DNA from: Paenibacillus sp. R14(2021)
GTDB lineage: Bacteria > Bacillota > Bacilli > Paenibacillales > Paenibacillaceae
Assembly: GCF_019431355.1 (NCBI RefSeq)
Contig: NZ_CP080269.1
Span: forward strand, 2,418,001 to 2,482,000
Length of the DNA: 64,000 nt
Direction: 5' to 3'
This document shows positions 35,706-44,542 of this stretch, one piece after another; the stretch's first letter is position 1; the number at the start of each line of letters is the position of its first letter. A model generated the notes under the pieces. It made no database searches, was not told the DNA's origin, and saw only the letters and a program-made list of their open reading frames with translations. A program made the translations under genes and the position numbers.

Positions 35706-36179
35706 TTAGTGTAATCTAAACTCCATTTTTCTACTTTTTGTTGTCATTCCAATTGATTTGTAAAAATCGATTGCATTTTGATTCGTCTCTGAAACCCCCA
35801 ATTCAATACGATCAACTTCCAATCCTCTTGCGAAGTCAAAAACATATTTCATGAGTTTACTTCCGATACCCTTTTTCCTAATCGTATCAGCAACACATAA
35901 GCTATTAACAAGTAAGACCTTTCTTGCATTAACAAATGAATTTTCAGGTATATCTTCTTCCTTCAAAACAACGACACCGACGATTTCACTACCTAAAACA
36001 GCCACAAAGATATGCTGCTTATCATCTTTGAGTTGGTTATTAAAGAACTCTTTCCCCACTGGAGTCGAGTTCTTTTTGTATAGGTCTGGTCGTTCGATAA
36101 CGTGCAAATTATGAACTTGCCAAAACATAGGTAATAACGACTCGTAATCATCATGATTCGCATTTCGGATAGAAATATC
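35706..36179 (-). CDS. GNAT family N-acetyltransferase
   Basis: 157 residues starting MDISIRNANHDDYESLLPMF after GGGGTGGGGAAGC. It has the acetyl-CoA motif VADTIRKKGIGSKLMKYVFD and the late motif GVSETNQNAIDFYKSIGM, which marks the GNAT C-terminal strands. Resembles RimI/YhbS-like enzymes; substrate unknown. Confidence 0.88.
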   Translation of the reverse strand, partial: DISIRNANHDDYESLLPMFWQVHNLHVIERPDLYKKNSTPVGKEFFNNQLKDDKQHIFVAVLGSEIVGVVVLKEEDIPENSFVNARKVLLVNSLCVADTIRKKGIGSKLMKYVFDFARGLEVDRIELGVSETNQNAIDFYKSIGMTTKSRKMEFRLH

Positions 36180-36232
36180 CATGCTTCCCCACCCCACAGT
36201 TGTTCCTAACAATTATTTTATCATCTATACAC

Positions 36233-36571
36233 TTAATAGGTAATGATTAGGTGCAGGTGGTTTTGAATATCATCGATTTCTTGTTCTGCTTTATAATTAA
36301 TGGCAAAATCGATGACCGACTCATGTTTATCTCTGGCATTTTGTCGATTTTGGCTCATCATAATGATTGGCGCTTGAAAGGCAGCAAGAAAAGATAAGCA
36401 CAGGTTCAGAAGAATAAATGGAGGTTCGTCGAAGTGAGCAGACTTGATGAAAGGGATCGTATTCCATACCATCCAAGCCGCTAGCAATGCACAAAAGTAA
36501 CCGATAAACGTCCAGCTTCCGCCAAACTTGGCGATATGATCTGCAAGACGATCAGAAAATGTTGTATTCAC
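36233..36571 (-). CDS. DUF1003 membrane protein
   Basis: About 112 residues with two membrane segments (WTFIGYFCALLAAWMVWNTI; PFILLNLCLSFLAAFQAPII) and the family phrases KFGGSWTFI and APIIMMSQNRQNARDK. The annotated start is GTG; the open frame runs on upstream without stop (RLVDDFEKNILNRVDEEYS) and into the previous gene, so the true N-terminus may be longer, begun at a rare codon, or the gene may be truncated. Function of DUF1003 proteins is unknown. Confidence 0.8.
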   Translation of the reverse strand: MNTTFSDRLADHIAKFGGSWTFIGYFCALLAAWMVWNTIPFIKSAHFDEPPFILLNLCLSFLAAFQAPIIMMSQNRQNARDKHESVIDFAINYKAEQEIDDIQNHLHLIITY

Positions 36572-36650
36572 CGAATACTCTTCATCTACTCGGTTTAGAA
36601 TGTTTTTTTCGAAATCATCAACTAATCTGTCAATGCGCTGCGCATTTCTT

Positions 36651-37205
36651 TCACTTAGCTTGCATCTCTTCGAATTCGTCTTTAGTCAGGCCATAGATAT
36701 ATTCGTCATAATGTCGGCCCTTAGTGAACACCATGTTTCTTATTCTTCCCTCTTGAATGAACCCTAGATGCTCATGTAATGCTATTGAACCATCATTAAA
36801 TGCATATACGTTAGCGTTGACCTTGATATATCGTAATTCCTCAAAGTAATACCGCAGTAAAATTATGATGGCATCAGATGCGTAACCTTTGCGCCAATGC
36901 TCACGAAAAATAGAGACCCCATATTTGAAGGTTCCATGCCGAGGATTACAGCTGTTTGTTGATATGCTTCCGACTAGTATGCCATCGAGCGTTTCGATCG
37001 CCATAAAGAAATTGTCTCCATTAGAGGTAGTAACGGATCGTTGTTCGGCCCAAACCTGTGTACCTTCTTCTGATCTAGGAAAATGTACCTCGTCACAACT
37101 TCTCGCATTCTCCGAATCAAAATCATTGTTATGGAACTTCTCCCAGTCCGCCCGCAGCACAGGACGTAGCCTAACTTTTTCACCTGTCCAAACGTAATTA
37201 CTCAT
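36651..37205 (-). CDS. GNAT acetyltransferase, RimJ/RimL type
   Basis: 184 residues starting MSNYVWTGEKVRLRPVLRAD after CCGAGGAGGATAAAA. Typical RimJ/L layout: VRLRPV near the N-terminus, GVSIFREHWRKGYASDAIII (acetyl-CoA loop WRKGYAS), VYAFNDGSIALHEHLGFIQE and a basic end. Could acetylate a ribosomal protein, an amino sugar or an antibiotic; not decidable. Third acetyltransferase within 2.2 kb. Confidence 0.9.
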   Translation of the reverse strand: MSNYVWTGEKVRLRPVLRADWEKFHNNDFDSENARSCDEVHFPRSEEGTQVWAEQRSVTTSNGDNFFMAIETLDGILVGSISTNSCNPRHGTFKYGVSIFREHWRKGYASDAIIILLRYYFEELRYIKVNANVYAFNDGSIALHEHLGFIQEGRIRNMVFTKGRHYDEYIYGLTKDEFEEMQAK

Positions 37206-37627
37206 TTTTATCCTCCTCGGACAATATTCCATTTTCCTATTATGCTGTCCCCGATTAGGTAAAATCCTTTCATACCCTTACTCCAAACTAAGGCAGATCT
37301 TGGAGTATCACTATTGTCGGAGAAGATCCAGCTAGGGTTATTATTTTCTATAATAGATAAAATTTAGCTTTATAAAAAGTATCTCTATTCAGTTCATACA
37401 TAGCATCGTATTCCCTTAGCCCTAGTAAAAATTCACCATATAGAATCTAAACTCCTTGCGCTATATTGCCAGCAGCTTAATTAATCACCGTCAGACGATC
37501 ACCTATTCGAACAGCACGAATGACCTGCAACGCCTACGCTGGTTCAAGAGTAAGCAGCAAAACAGCCGCCGGCTATTCGCCGACGACTGTCTGCCCTTTA
37601 GTTGTCGATTCATTCAGAACATAGCAA
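37206..37627. other. Intergenic stretch, no gene seen
   Basis: AT-rich, about 420 nt. No ribosome binding site followed by a convincing frame, no repeats and no RNA gene recognised. Confidence 0.4.
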
Positions 37628-37655
37628 AAGCCCCTGCACATCGGTACAGGGGTTT
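37628..37655 (-). terminator. Terminator after the GntR/LacI-type gene
   Basis: Minus-strand stem AACCCCTG / CAGGGGCTT with a 10-nt loop and CTTTTG tail, 16 nt past the stop. Confidence 0.75.
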
Positions 37656-37671
37656 CAGCATTTTGTTCGAT

Positions 37672-38889
37672 TTACGCTTTAACTCGGCTTGTCGAGGAGC
37701 GGACAACCAGCTCCGGAACCTTGACAATCTTGCTGTATTTATTTGCCGGACTGCGATTCTCCAGCAGGTTTATGAGTATATCAGCCGCATCCGTTCCGAT
37801 CTCATGCTCCGATTGGGAGATGTGCGTATAGAAGCCCGATTCGTCATAGCTTGGCGACGGGTTGTCGAACGTAAGAATAGAGATGTCCTCCGGTACCTTC
37901 AGTCCGATCTGCCTTGCAATATTGAATATATAACCGCCCAGCTTAGCATTAAGCGTAATGTATGCCGTTGCCATCCGGTTGCGGATGAAACGGAAGAGCG
38001 GATGGTCTTCATTAATCTGGGTATAATCGACTTCAAAGTCCGTCAGGATCATGGAAGGATTAATCATAGCACCAAGCTGTTTCAACGCCTCCATGTAGCC
38101 GTTGATTCTATCGCTCACCGTAATCGTCGGCAGCGGCGTATCCGAGCAGATCGCGATATCCCGGTGCCCCAGCTCCCACAGATGATGCAGCGCGAGCTTC
38201 GCGCCTTCCAAGCCGTCCGTACAGACGAAGTTCGTCTCGACCCCGGCCAGGTAGCGGTCGATCAGCACGAAGGGATAATTGCGCATCTTCAGCGCAAGAA
38301 TTTCTTCGTTATATGTCTCCGCATCGCTCGGGAAGATAATCAAGCCGGAAGCGCCGCTCGCGATGCTCTCCAAGATCAGCTTCTTCTCTGTCTCGATATC
38401 ATTGTTGCTGAACACGACGTACAGATGGTAGCCGTGCTCCTTCAGCACCTCATTTACTCCCGCGATCAGACGTACCGCAAACAAATCCTCCAGCGTCGGG
38501 ATAATCAGTCCGATCATTCGTCTGCTGATTCTGCCTGCAGCGTGCTCCAGCTGTGTTGAATGCTCGGCCTCATCGTTCTGCGGCTGCAGCGTCATAGCCC
38601 TGCCTTGAAAGTGGTCTTCAGCGGCAGACGCAGGCGTGAAATCCGGCTTATTCCGCTGCGCGAAGCCCGTTGTCTCCTTCACGAAGCTGCCGCGCCCGGG
38701 AATCCGATAGATCCACCCTTCCTCAGCCAGCCGCACCAGCGCATTCGCTACCGTAATCCGGCTCACCTCGAATTGCTCCATCAATTCTTTCTCCGAAGGG
38801 ATCTTATCGTTCCCCTTCAGCTGGCCGGTCGTAATTCGCTCCTTGAAGTAGTCTTGTATCTGCATATATAACGGTAGACGGTCATGCTG
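37672..38889 (-). CDS. GntR/LacI-type transcriptional repressor (AraR-like architecture)
   Basis: 405 residues: an N-terminal GntR winged helix (PLYMQIQDYFKERITTGQLK, IPSEKELMEQFEVSRITVAN, IPGRGSFV) joined to a LacI-type periplasmic-binding-like sensor (RRMIGLIIPTLEDLFAVRLI, GLIIFPSDAETYNEE, TNFVCTDGLEGAKLALHHLW, HISQSEHEIGTDAADILINL). This is the domain order of AraR, so it should bind a sugar-like effector. GGGAGAAATACTG precedes the ATG. It lies downstream of the DUF4965 gene, and an 18-bp element is shared by both upstream regions. Confidence 0.92.
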   Translation of the reverse strand, partial: QHDRLPLYMQIQDYFKERITTGQLKGNDKIPSEKELMEQFEVSRITVANALVRLAEEGWIYRIPGRGSFVKETTGFAQRNKPDFTPASAAEDHFQGRAMTLQPQNDEAEHSTQLEHAAGRISRRMIGLIIPTLEDLFAVRLIAGVNEVLKEHGYHLYVVFSNNDIETEKKLILESIASGASGLIIFPSDAETYNEEILALKMRNYPFVLIDRYLAGVETNFVCTDGLEGAKLALHHLWELGHRDIAICSDTPLPTITVSDRINGYMEALKQLGAMINPSMILTDFEVDYTQINEDHPLFRFIRNRMATAYITLNAKLGGYIFNIARQIGLKVPEDISILTFDNPSPSYDESGFYTHISQSEHEIGTDAADILINLLENRSPANKYSKIVKVPELVVRSSTSRVKA

Positions 38890-38915
38890 CATCAGTATTT
38901 CTCCCTTAACAATCA

Positions 38916-38933
38916 ATTGCATAAATAATATAT
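38916..38933 (-). promoter_or_regulatory. AT-rich element shared with the DUF4965 promoter (copy 1)
   Basis: Identical at 15 of 18 positions to 41139-41156, both read on the minus strand (ATATATTAT...CAAT) and both 27-34 nt upstream of a start codon. Candidate operator of the GntR/LacI-type protein; AT richness makes chance similarity possible. Confidence 0.4.
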
Positions 38934-39083
38934 CAATTATATCTTTTCGTCAAACGAGTAAAACGAATAGCCTGCCGAGTAGCAACAATGCCGGCAGGCC
39001 CTGAGATTCATAGCTAGTATAGGGTCAGGAACCAGCCTTCAAGCTGTTCCTTAAAAGGCTGGTTCGTTTAAGCGCATGATCGT

Positions 39084-41105
39084 TTAGAAACGGTTCGATT
39101 CCGCGGTCGCGGATGCCCATTTTTCTTTGAGCACTTTCATATAAAATCCGCCCACGACGCTGCGGTGCTGGAAATTCATTTGTCGTGCCGTGTTCGTATC
39201 ATACCAATCGGTGAGCGGCACCCGATCCGGCGTCTCATTCGCGAATGTCCATATCGGCTCGATCAACGATTGAAAATCCTCTTCACGCTCCGCCATCGAC
39301 GCCGCCCAGATGAGCCAGTCGGATTTGGTATAGTGCTTCCTGCTGTCGAGCGGCGTCCCGTACCGGTCTTGTTTTTGCAAGTACCAAGCGACTTCTTGGC
39401 GCGCGACTTCTTGCGGGAATATTCCCGTCGCGAAGAGCGTATCCCACACCAAATTATATTTCAGGCTCCAGGTGTCTGGCGCGCCGAAGGCCAACTGGTA
39501 ATGATCGCCGTCGTCCGCAAGCTTTATCCATTCCGCGCCCATATCCTTGGCCAGCTGCCGGTAACGCGCAGCTTCGGCGGCATTCCCGCGCAGCTCGTTC
39601 AGGAGGGAGAAGCTCGTTATGCCCATAATAGCCTTGATCGAGAGATTCGCGTTTCTAGCCAGATGACCCGCAAAATCGTCCGTACACAGCTGATTCTCGG
39701 GATCCAGTCCGTAAACCGCCAAATATTCGGCCCACTGCGTGAGCAGCGTCCAATGCTCTTCGGCAAAGGAAGGCGATTTTTCGGCTGCGCATACAGCCGC
39801 CGCCATAATCAGCATGTTGCCGCATTCCTCGACCGGCATTTGGCCTTCCGCGTCGAAGCTGTAGACCTGCCCGTTCGCTAGCGGATACTGGCCAACATCA
39901 TGAGGGGCAAATTCGAATTTCCATTCCGGTCGAGCAGCAAAGTTGAAGATGGGCCTCATCATACCTTTGACGAGCTCGGGCTGATACAGCAGGAACAGCG
40001 GCATGGATGGATAACTGACATCCACGGTGGCGGCGCAGCCGTTGCTGTAGCATTCCTTCGATACGAACAGGATCCGGCCTTCGCGATCCTCCAGCAGCTT
40101 ATGAGCCGCGATTGCCTGGCGGTACGTAAGCGTTAACAAATCGGCGTACTTCGCGCCTCCTGCCCGCTCCCCGTCCTGACGAATCATCCGGTCAAAGGCA
40201 TCGCATCGCGCAAGCAGCTCGGGATATTGCGCGAAAGCGTCGGCAATCATGGCAGGAGCCGTCGTTCCGCCGCGCTTCCAGTACCCTTGCAGACGATCGC
40301 CGAAATATTCGAGCGACACGTCGTCATCATACGCCAGCACGAAGGTTCGCGAAGCCGCATCGCCATCGCCCTGCAATACGCCGCTATGCCAGACACAGGC
40401 CACGACCGGCAGCCCATTATTTACAGCTCGAGGCTCCCGATCCGCTTCGCTCAGTTCGACTATACCTTCATGAACAAATCGCTTTCGCGTATTCGCGACT
40501 GCGAACCCGCTCTGTACCGACGCGTCCCGCTCCACGGCCAAGTAGAACGCGCCCCAGTCGATCCGCACATCGTCTCCCGATTTATGCAGCGGCTTCTGTA
40601 CCGCGTTTCTCAGGCTGAGCAGCGTATACGGTCCTTCTTCCTGCTGGCTGCCGACAACCTCCTGCTCCGTCGTGTCTACGCACCACTCACCTGTCGCATC
40701 CACATATATCTGGACATCGTGAGGACGCCCGTCAATCGAACGGACCGTGCATGAGAGATAGGATGCCGGACGTGACAGCGTATCCAGATCGTCGAGCAGC
40801 AGCGGGCTCGTAAACCGAACCTTCAATTCGATGCCGTCGCCTGCAAAGGTATAGGTCGTGGATAGGGCCGTTATTTCGAGCTCTTGCTGCAGCAGCGCCT
40901 GGGGCTCCGTGTAATAACGCTCCCGGCTTGGCTCGACGAGACCCATGAATCGGCGGGTAATGCCGTCTATACGAATCAGCCCGGTCATACCGTTCCTTTT
41001 GCCGGTCCAATGCCTTGTATCATCATCAGTCAAACGGTCTGCCATGGACCAAACGCTAAAATAAGGATCAATCGTTACCAATGGAACTGCCGGTGGACGA
41101 TTCAT
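39084..41105 (-). CDS. DUF5127/DUF4965 glutaminase A-like (GtaA) protein
   Basis: 673 residues, starting MNRPPAVPLVTIDPYFSVWS after GAGGGGTGATCGA. N-terminal DUF5127 beta-sandwich (VTIDPYFSVWSMADRLTDDD, RHWTGKRNGM), central DUF4965 and C-terminal DUF1793-like alpha-barrel with KECYSNGCAATVDVSYPSMP, PMFNFAARPEW-like residues (PIFNFAARPEWKFEFAPHDVG), MPVEECGNMLIMAAA and WGPW-free tail TPLDSRKHYTKSDWLIW. Fungal relatives were named glutaminase A, but the fold is that of alpha/alpha-barrel glycosidases, so a sugar substrate is plausible. No signal peptide. Paired with a sugar-type repressor downstream. Confidence 0.88.
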   Translation of the reverse strand: MNRPPAVPLVTIDPYFSVWSMADRLTDDDTRHWTGKRNGMTGLIRIDGITRRFMGLVEPSRERYYTEPQALLQQELEITALSTTYTFAGDGIELKVRFTSPLLLDDLDTLSRPASYLSCTVRSIDGRPHDVQIYVDATGEWCVDTTEQEVVGSQQEEGPYTLLSLRNAVQKPLHKSGDDVRIDWGAFYLAVERDASVQSGFAVANTRKRFVHEGIVELSEADREPRAVNNGLPVVACVWHSGVLQGDGDAASRTFVLAYDDDVSLEYFGDRLQGYWKRGGTTAPAMIADAFAQYPELLARCDAFDRMIRQDGERAGGAKYADLLTLTYRQAIAAHKLLEDREGRILFVSKECYSNGCAATVDVSYPSMPLFLLYQPELVKGMMRPIFNFAARPEWKFEFAPHDVGQYPLANGQVYSFDAEGQMPVEECGNMLIMAAAVCAAEKSPSFAEEHWTLLTQWAEYLAVYGLDPENQLCTDDFAGHLARNANLSIKAIMGITSFSLLNELRGNAAEAARYRQLAKDMGAEWIKLADDGDHYQLAFGAPDTWSLKYNLVWDTLFATGIFPQEVARQEVAWYLQKQDRYGTPLDSRKHYTKSDWLIWAASMAEREEDFQSLIEPIWTFANETPDRVPLTDWYDTNTARQMNFQHRSVVGGFYMKVLKEKWASATAESNRF

Positions 41106-41138
41106 TCGATCACCCCTCAGTATATGTATAATAACTAT

Positions 41139-41156
41139 ATTGAACATATAATATAT
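41139..41156 (-). promoter_or_regulatory. AT-rich element shared with the repressor promoter (copy 2)
   Basis: Partner of 38916-38933 (15 of 18 identical), 34 nt upstream of the DUF4965 protein start. Confidence 0.4.
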
Positions 41157-41438
41157 GATCTATTGGGGTTAAGCAACCATTATTTCGCCTCAAGTACAGA
41201 TATTCACCCCTTCGTAGAACCATATAGAGCCGTACAACAATCCTAGAAATAGCTTTGGTTACCGCATTCACTGCGCGGTCGCATGTTCCTCCGATCGCTG
41301 TTGTTCCCGGATTCCTTGATTACAATTAGTTAAGGTCAAGAATCCGGTAACAAAGGCGAACGCTGACGCTTCTCCAGAACCATGCGATCTGCTCCATTCA
41401 GGTTTTTAACCTCTCCAATTAATAGTGCAAAAACGGCA

Positions 41439-41480
41439 AATGGCGCCACAGGAATGGGATCCTGTGACGCCATTTTTAAA
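41439..41480 (+). terminator. Orphan plus-strand terminator in a gene-free stretch
   Basis: A 16-bp stem (one mismatch) with 6-nt loop followed by TTTTTAAA on the plus strand. The whole 41157-41670 region has no plus-strand gene that it could serve; only a relic or a non-coding transcript would explain it. Confidence 0.6.
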
Positions 41481-41613
41481 CGCACTTGATAGCTGCTTTA
41501 TATATACTGCAGAAGAAGATTGATGAAGAATGGATTTAGAGCCGTTTATGACGCGAGTGGCTATCTCGGGTACATAAAAACAGAGGAAGGAGCCTCTTGG
41601 CCCTTACACCGAA

Positions 41614-41637
41614 CCAGCCGGAGCTCCTTCCGGCTGG
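41614..41637 (-). terminator. Hairpin past the aldo/keto reductase gene
   Basis: Perfect 9-bp stem CCAGCCGGA / TCCGGCTGG, 6-nt loop, 33 nt beyond the stop. No T tract, so termination is inferred from position. Confidence 0.5.
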
Positions 41638-41670
41638 ATCTGGCTTCATATTATAGCTATGTCGACCTAT

Positions 41671-42648
41671 CTACCTGCCGCCCACCTCTTCGCTGCGATC
41701 TGTGGCAAGCGGCGGATCGATGGACAAGGCAGTAATCTCCTTACGCCATTCGTTTGTAAAATCCAAGTCTACCGCAGCAAGGGAAGGCTCCAGTTGCTCC
41801 AGGTTCCGCGCGCCAATAATCGGAGACGTTACGGCTGGGTGATGAAGGACCCAGGCTACCGCCAACGTCGCAGGATGTATGCCTTTTTCATAGGCATAGT
41901 CTGCAAATCGATCTGCGATCGCATAGTAAGCCTCATCATTATAGCGTTTCGTATAATTGCTCTGCTCGACCAGCCTGCCTGCAGCCGGTTTCTTACCAAC
42001 TCCGTATTTGCCCGTTAACAAGCCGCCGCCAAGTGGACTATAACTAATGACGCCTAGTTTTTCGGATTCAGCCAGAGGCAATAGCTCAACTTCTGCTTGA
42101 CGCTTCACAAGATTATACATCGGCTGAATGAGCTCAAAGCTTGCCAAGCTTTCCTTGGCGGAGATGCCTAACGCCTTCGCGATCTGCCAAGCTGCCCAAT
42201 TACTGACCGCGGGATAGAGAATTTTACCCTGCCGCTGCAAATCGTCGAGTGCACGAAGTGTCTCTTCAATCGCTGTCAACGAATCAAACCGGTGAATAAA
42301 ATAAAAATCCAGCCGGTCGGTGCGCAGCCGCTTTAAACTTTGTTCAACGGATAAGAATAAATGTCTGCGTGAAGCTCCTCGAGCGTTCGGGTCAGAACCA
42401 GATGGGAATCCCGCTTTTGATGTCAGAACCAGTTCATCGCGCTTGCCTTCGATCAGCTCGCCTAAAATTTCCTCGGATACGCCGCGGCTATAGACATCAG
42501 CGGTATCAAAGAAATTGATGCCTTTTTCCAAGCAACGATAAAACAACTGCTTTGAGGTATCTTTATCGGCATTCCCACCGAACGACATCGTACCGAAGCA
42601 TAGCTCTGACACTTGTATGCCTGTCTTGCCGACTGTTCTGTATTTCAT
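41671..42648 (-). CDS. Aldo/keto reductase
   Basis: 325 residues starting MKYRTVGKTGIQVSELCFGT after AAAGGAGGCGTTCAGTCT. The AKR catalytic tetrad is visible: Asp and Tyr in NFFDTADVYSRG, Lys in LVLTSKAG and His in FYFIHRFD. NADPH-binding segment SYSPLGGGLLTGKYG and SPIIGARNLEQLE are typical of the AKR11/YhdN-like group. It reduces aldehydes or ketones. Ancestral sequence upstream belongs to a different, broken gene. Confidence 0.93.
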   Translation of the reverse strand: MKYRTVGKTGIQVSELCFGTMSFGGNADKDTSKQLFYRCLEKGINFFDTADVYSRGVSEEILGELIEGKRDELVLTSKAGFPSGSDPNARGASRRHLFLSVEQSLKRLRTDRLDFYFIHRFDSLTAIEETLRALDDLQRQGKILYPAVSNWAAWQIAKALGISAKESLASFELIQPMYNLVKRQAEVELLPLAESEKLGVISYSPLGGGLLTGKYGVGKKPAAGRLVEQSNYTKRYNDEAYYAIADRFADYAYEKGIHPATLAVAWVLHHPAVTSPIIGARNLEQLEPSLAAVDLDFTNEWRKEITALSIDPPLATDRSEEVGGR

Positions 42649-42700
42649 AGACTGAACGCCTCCTTTATCATGTGGTGGATCAACCACCACTATCTTCATT

Positions 42701-42890
42701 CTAACCGATCGCTCTCCGGTATTGCGAGGCGGGATGATGCTCAGGAAGTGGTCGGCCCCCGGATCTGAAGAGTTTTTCCCGCAGTGTTCCCGGCTCATAT
42801 TCTTCTTGATAGATCCCCCGTCGCTGAAGCACAGGAAACACGAGATCGACGAACTCCTGCAAGCTTCTTCGTGCAGCCCCACAGGTTAAT
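42701..42890 (-). pseudogene. C-terminal remnant of an LLM-class flavin monooxygenase
   Basis: A frame out of phase with any intact gene reads SLQEFVDLVFPVLQRRGIYQ, EEYEPGTLREKLF and ends in TAG at 42701. The phrase F-VD-V-P-LQRRG-...-EYEG-TLRE-L is the standard tail of NtaA/SnaA/DszA-family monooxygenases. All of the catalytic part is missing. The rest was presumably deleted when the neighbouring importer operon came to its present place. Confidence 0.65.
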
Positions 42891-42919
42891 AGCTTTTCGC
42901 AGTCCTGCTTCCCGAACTG

Positions 42920-43615
42920 TTATCCCTGTGCTTTCGGCGTTGGAGGAAGGATGTTCTTGGAGCGCCTGTTATCTACCTTCAGCCTGCGCTGAAGGATGCC
43001 AAGCACGATGTCGGCGACGATCGCAAGCAGTGCCGCGGGTACTGCCCCTGCGAAGATTCGCAGCGAGTTCCCGTTGTTGATTCCCGCATATATTTCTCGG
43101 CCAAGGCCGCTTCCCCCTACAAGCGGGGCGATCGTAGCGACACCGATTGCGATAACGGCGGAAATTCTTAAACCGGTCATGATATAAGTCAGGGCGAGCG
43201 GGAAGCGTATGTGAAACAGAATTTGCATGCGGCTCATGCCTACGCCGCGCCCGGCTTCAACATAGCTTGGACTAATCTGCTGCAGCCCGATGTAGGTATT
43301 CCGTACAATGGGGTTAAGCGAGTAGAGAAACAGTCCGACGGTAACCGTAGTGGACCCTAGTCCCATGATAAGCAAGAGCAACACCAGCATAGCTAAGCTC
43401 GGGATAACCTGTAGAATATTCATCATTGCCAGAATGATACGTGCCAAGGCGCGATTACGCGTACATAGTGCGCCAAGCGGAACCCCTATGAGGAAAGCAA
43501 ACCCGACACCGGTGAGCACCATCAATATATGCTGATACAAATAGCCCAGCAGCAAACCGGAGTTTCTCTGTACATAATCAATGAAATCCCAAAACGTTAA
43601 ATGAGGCTCTATCAT
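42920..43615 (-). CDS. opuCD: Osmolyte ABC importer permease, OpuCD-like
   Basis: 231 residues, six membrane segments with LTGVGFAFLIGVPLGALCTR, NILQVIPSLAMLVLLLLIMG and the EAA loop YVEAGRGVGMSRMQILFHIR, all typical of glycine betaine/carnitine/choline permeases. Second permease of a four-gene operon (opuCA-CB-CC-CD order). Its substrate set cannot be read from sequence. Confidence 0.9.
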   Translation of the reverse strand: MIEPHLTFWDFIDYVQRNSGLLLGYLYQHILMVLTGVGFAFLIGVPLGALCTRNRALARIILAMMNILQVIPSLAMLVLLLLIMGLGSTTVTVGLFLYSLNPIVRNTYIGLQQISPSYVEAGRGVGMSRMQILFHIRFPLALTYIMTGLRISAVIAIGVATIAPLVGGSGLGREIYAGINNGNSLRIFAGAVPAALLAIVADIVLGILQRRLKVDNRRSKNILPPTPKAQG

Positions 43616-43628
43616 TTCTTGTTCCTCC

Positions 43629-44528
43629 CTACTTTCTAAGTAACCCGACCCGTTTTAAGTAGGCAAGGGCGACTTCGCGCTCACTTTTTTTCTCGATATC
43701 GACTTCATAGTTAAGATCTATCATCGTCTGCTCATCGATTGTACCGATCAACACCGACACTGCCGCCTCCACGCCTGGATACTTCCTGACGGCATCATTG
43801 CGAATAACCGGCGAAGCGTCATACGGTGGAAAGAAATGCTTGTCATCCTTTAATGTCTTCAGCTTATACGCTTTCAGGCGCGAGTCGGTGGAGTAAGCAA
43901 GAACAATATCGACTTGATTTTGGGCAACCGCGTTATAGACGAGACTTAATTCCATCGGAAACGTCTTACCGAACGTAATGCCGTAATACGCCGAGAATGC
44001 AGGGTAACCATCGGAAGGACGTTCAAGCCATGACGTGTCCACCCCAAGACGCATGTTAGGCGCACCCGGTTTAATATCGGATATGTTCTCGTATCCCTTG
44101 GCTTTGGCCAGCTCCCCTCGTACGGTAAAGGCATACGTGTTCTCGAAGCCGAGCGGATTCATCCAGTTGAGATCGTAATAGTTGTTAAATCCTTCTTGTG
44201 CTTGCGCGAGCACCTTCTTGCGATCCTTGGTTGTTTGAATCGGGAAATGGTTATTGAAGATTTCGCCGGAATAGAGCGTTCCCATCTGCAGGTCATTTCG
44301 TTTGATCGCTTGCAGAACGACTGGGCTTGAAGCGAGATCGGGAATGATCTCCACTTTAACGGCAGTTTTTTCCTCGATCAATGCTTTGTACATTTCAGCT
44401 AAAATTTTGGTCTCCGTAAAGGTTTGTGCGCCAATGACGAATGTATTGCCCGTGCCGCATGCACTGAGCATCATCATCACGCAGCATATTCCGAGCACCG
44501 TTATCGTTTGGGTCAGCTTTGCAATCAT
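43629..44528 (-). CDS. opuCC: Osmolyte-binding lipoprotein, OpuCC-like
   Basis: 299 residues of the OpuAC/QAT family. Signal peptide with lipobox LSAC, then NTFVIGAQTFTETKILAEMY, the diagnostic start of OpuCC/OsmF binding proteins. Tyr residues in YDLNWMNPLGFENTYAF and GVDTSWLERPSDGYPAFSAY likely build the aromatic cage for a quaternary ammonium compound. The ATG at 44528 has GGAGGAAACCG upstream. Confidence 0.92.
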   Translation of the reverse strand: MIAKLTQTITVLGICCVMMMLSACGTGNTFVIGAQTFTETKILAEMYKALIEEKTAVKVEIIPDLASSPVVLQAIKRNDLQMGTLYSGEIFNNHFPIQTTKDRKKVLAQAQEGFNNYYDLNWMNPLGFENTYAFTVRGELAKAKGYENISDIKPGAPNMRLGVDTSWLERPSDGYPAFSAYYGITFGKTFPMELSLVYNAVAQNQVDIVLAYSTDSRLKAYKLKTLKDDKHFFPPYDASPVIRNDAVRKYPGVEAAVSVLIGTIDEQTMIDLNYEVDIEKKSEREVALAYLKRVGLLRK

Positions 44529-44542
44529 CGGTTTCCTCCATG

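Noticed and set aside
37456-38559. Long plus-strand frame opposite the GntR/LacI-type gene
   Set aside because: Mirror frame of a well-conserved gene; residue composition is unnatural and there is no ribosome binding site.
41520-41735. 71-codon plus frame near the aldo/keto reductase end
   Set aside because: Runs through a hairpin and into the antisense of the reductase gene; no family.
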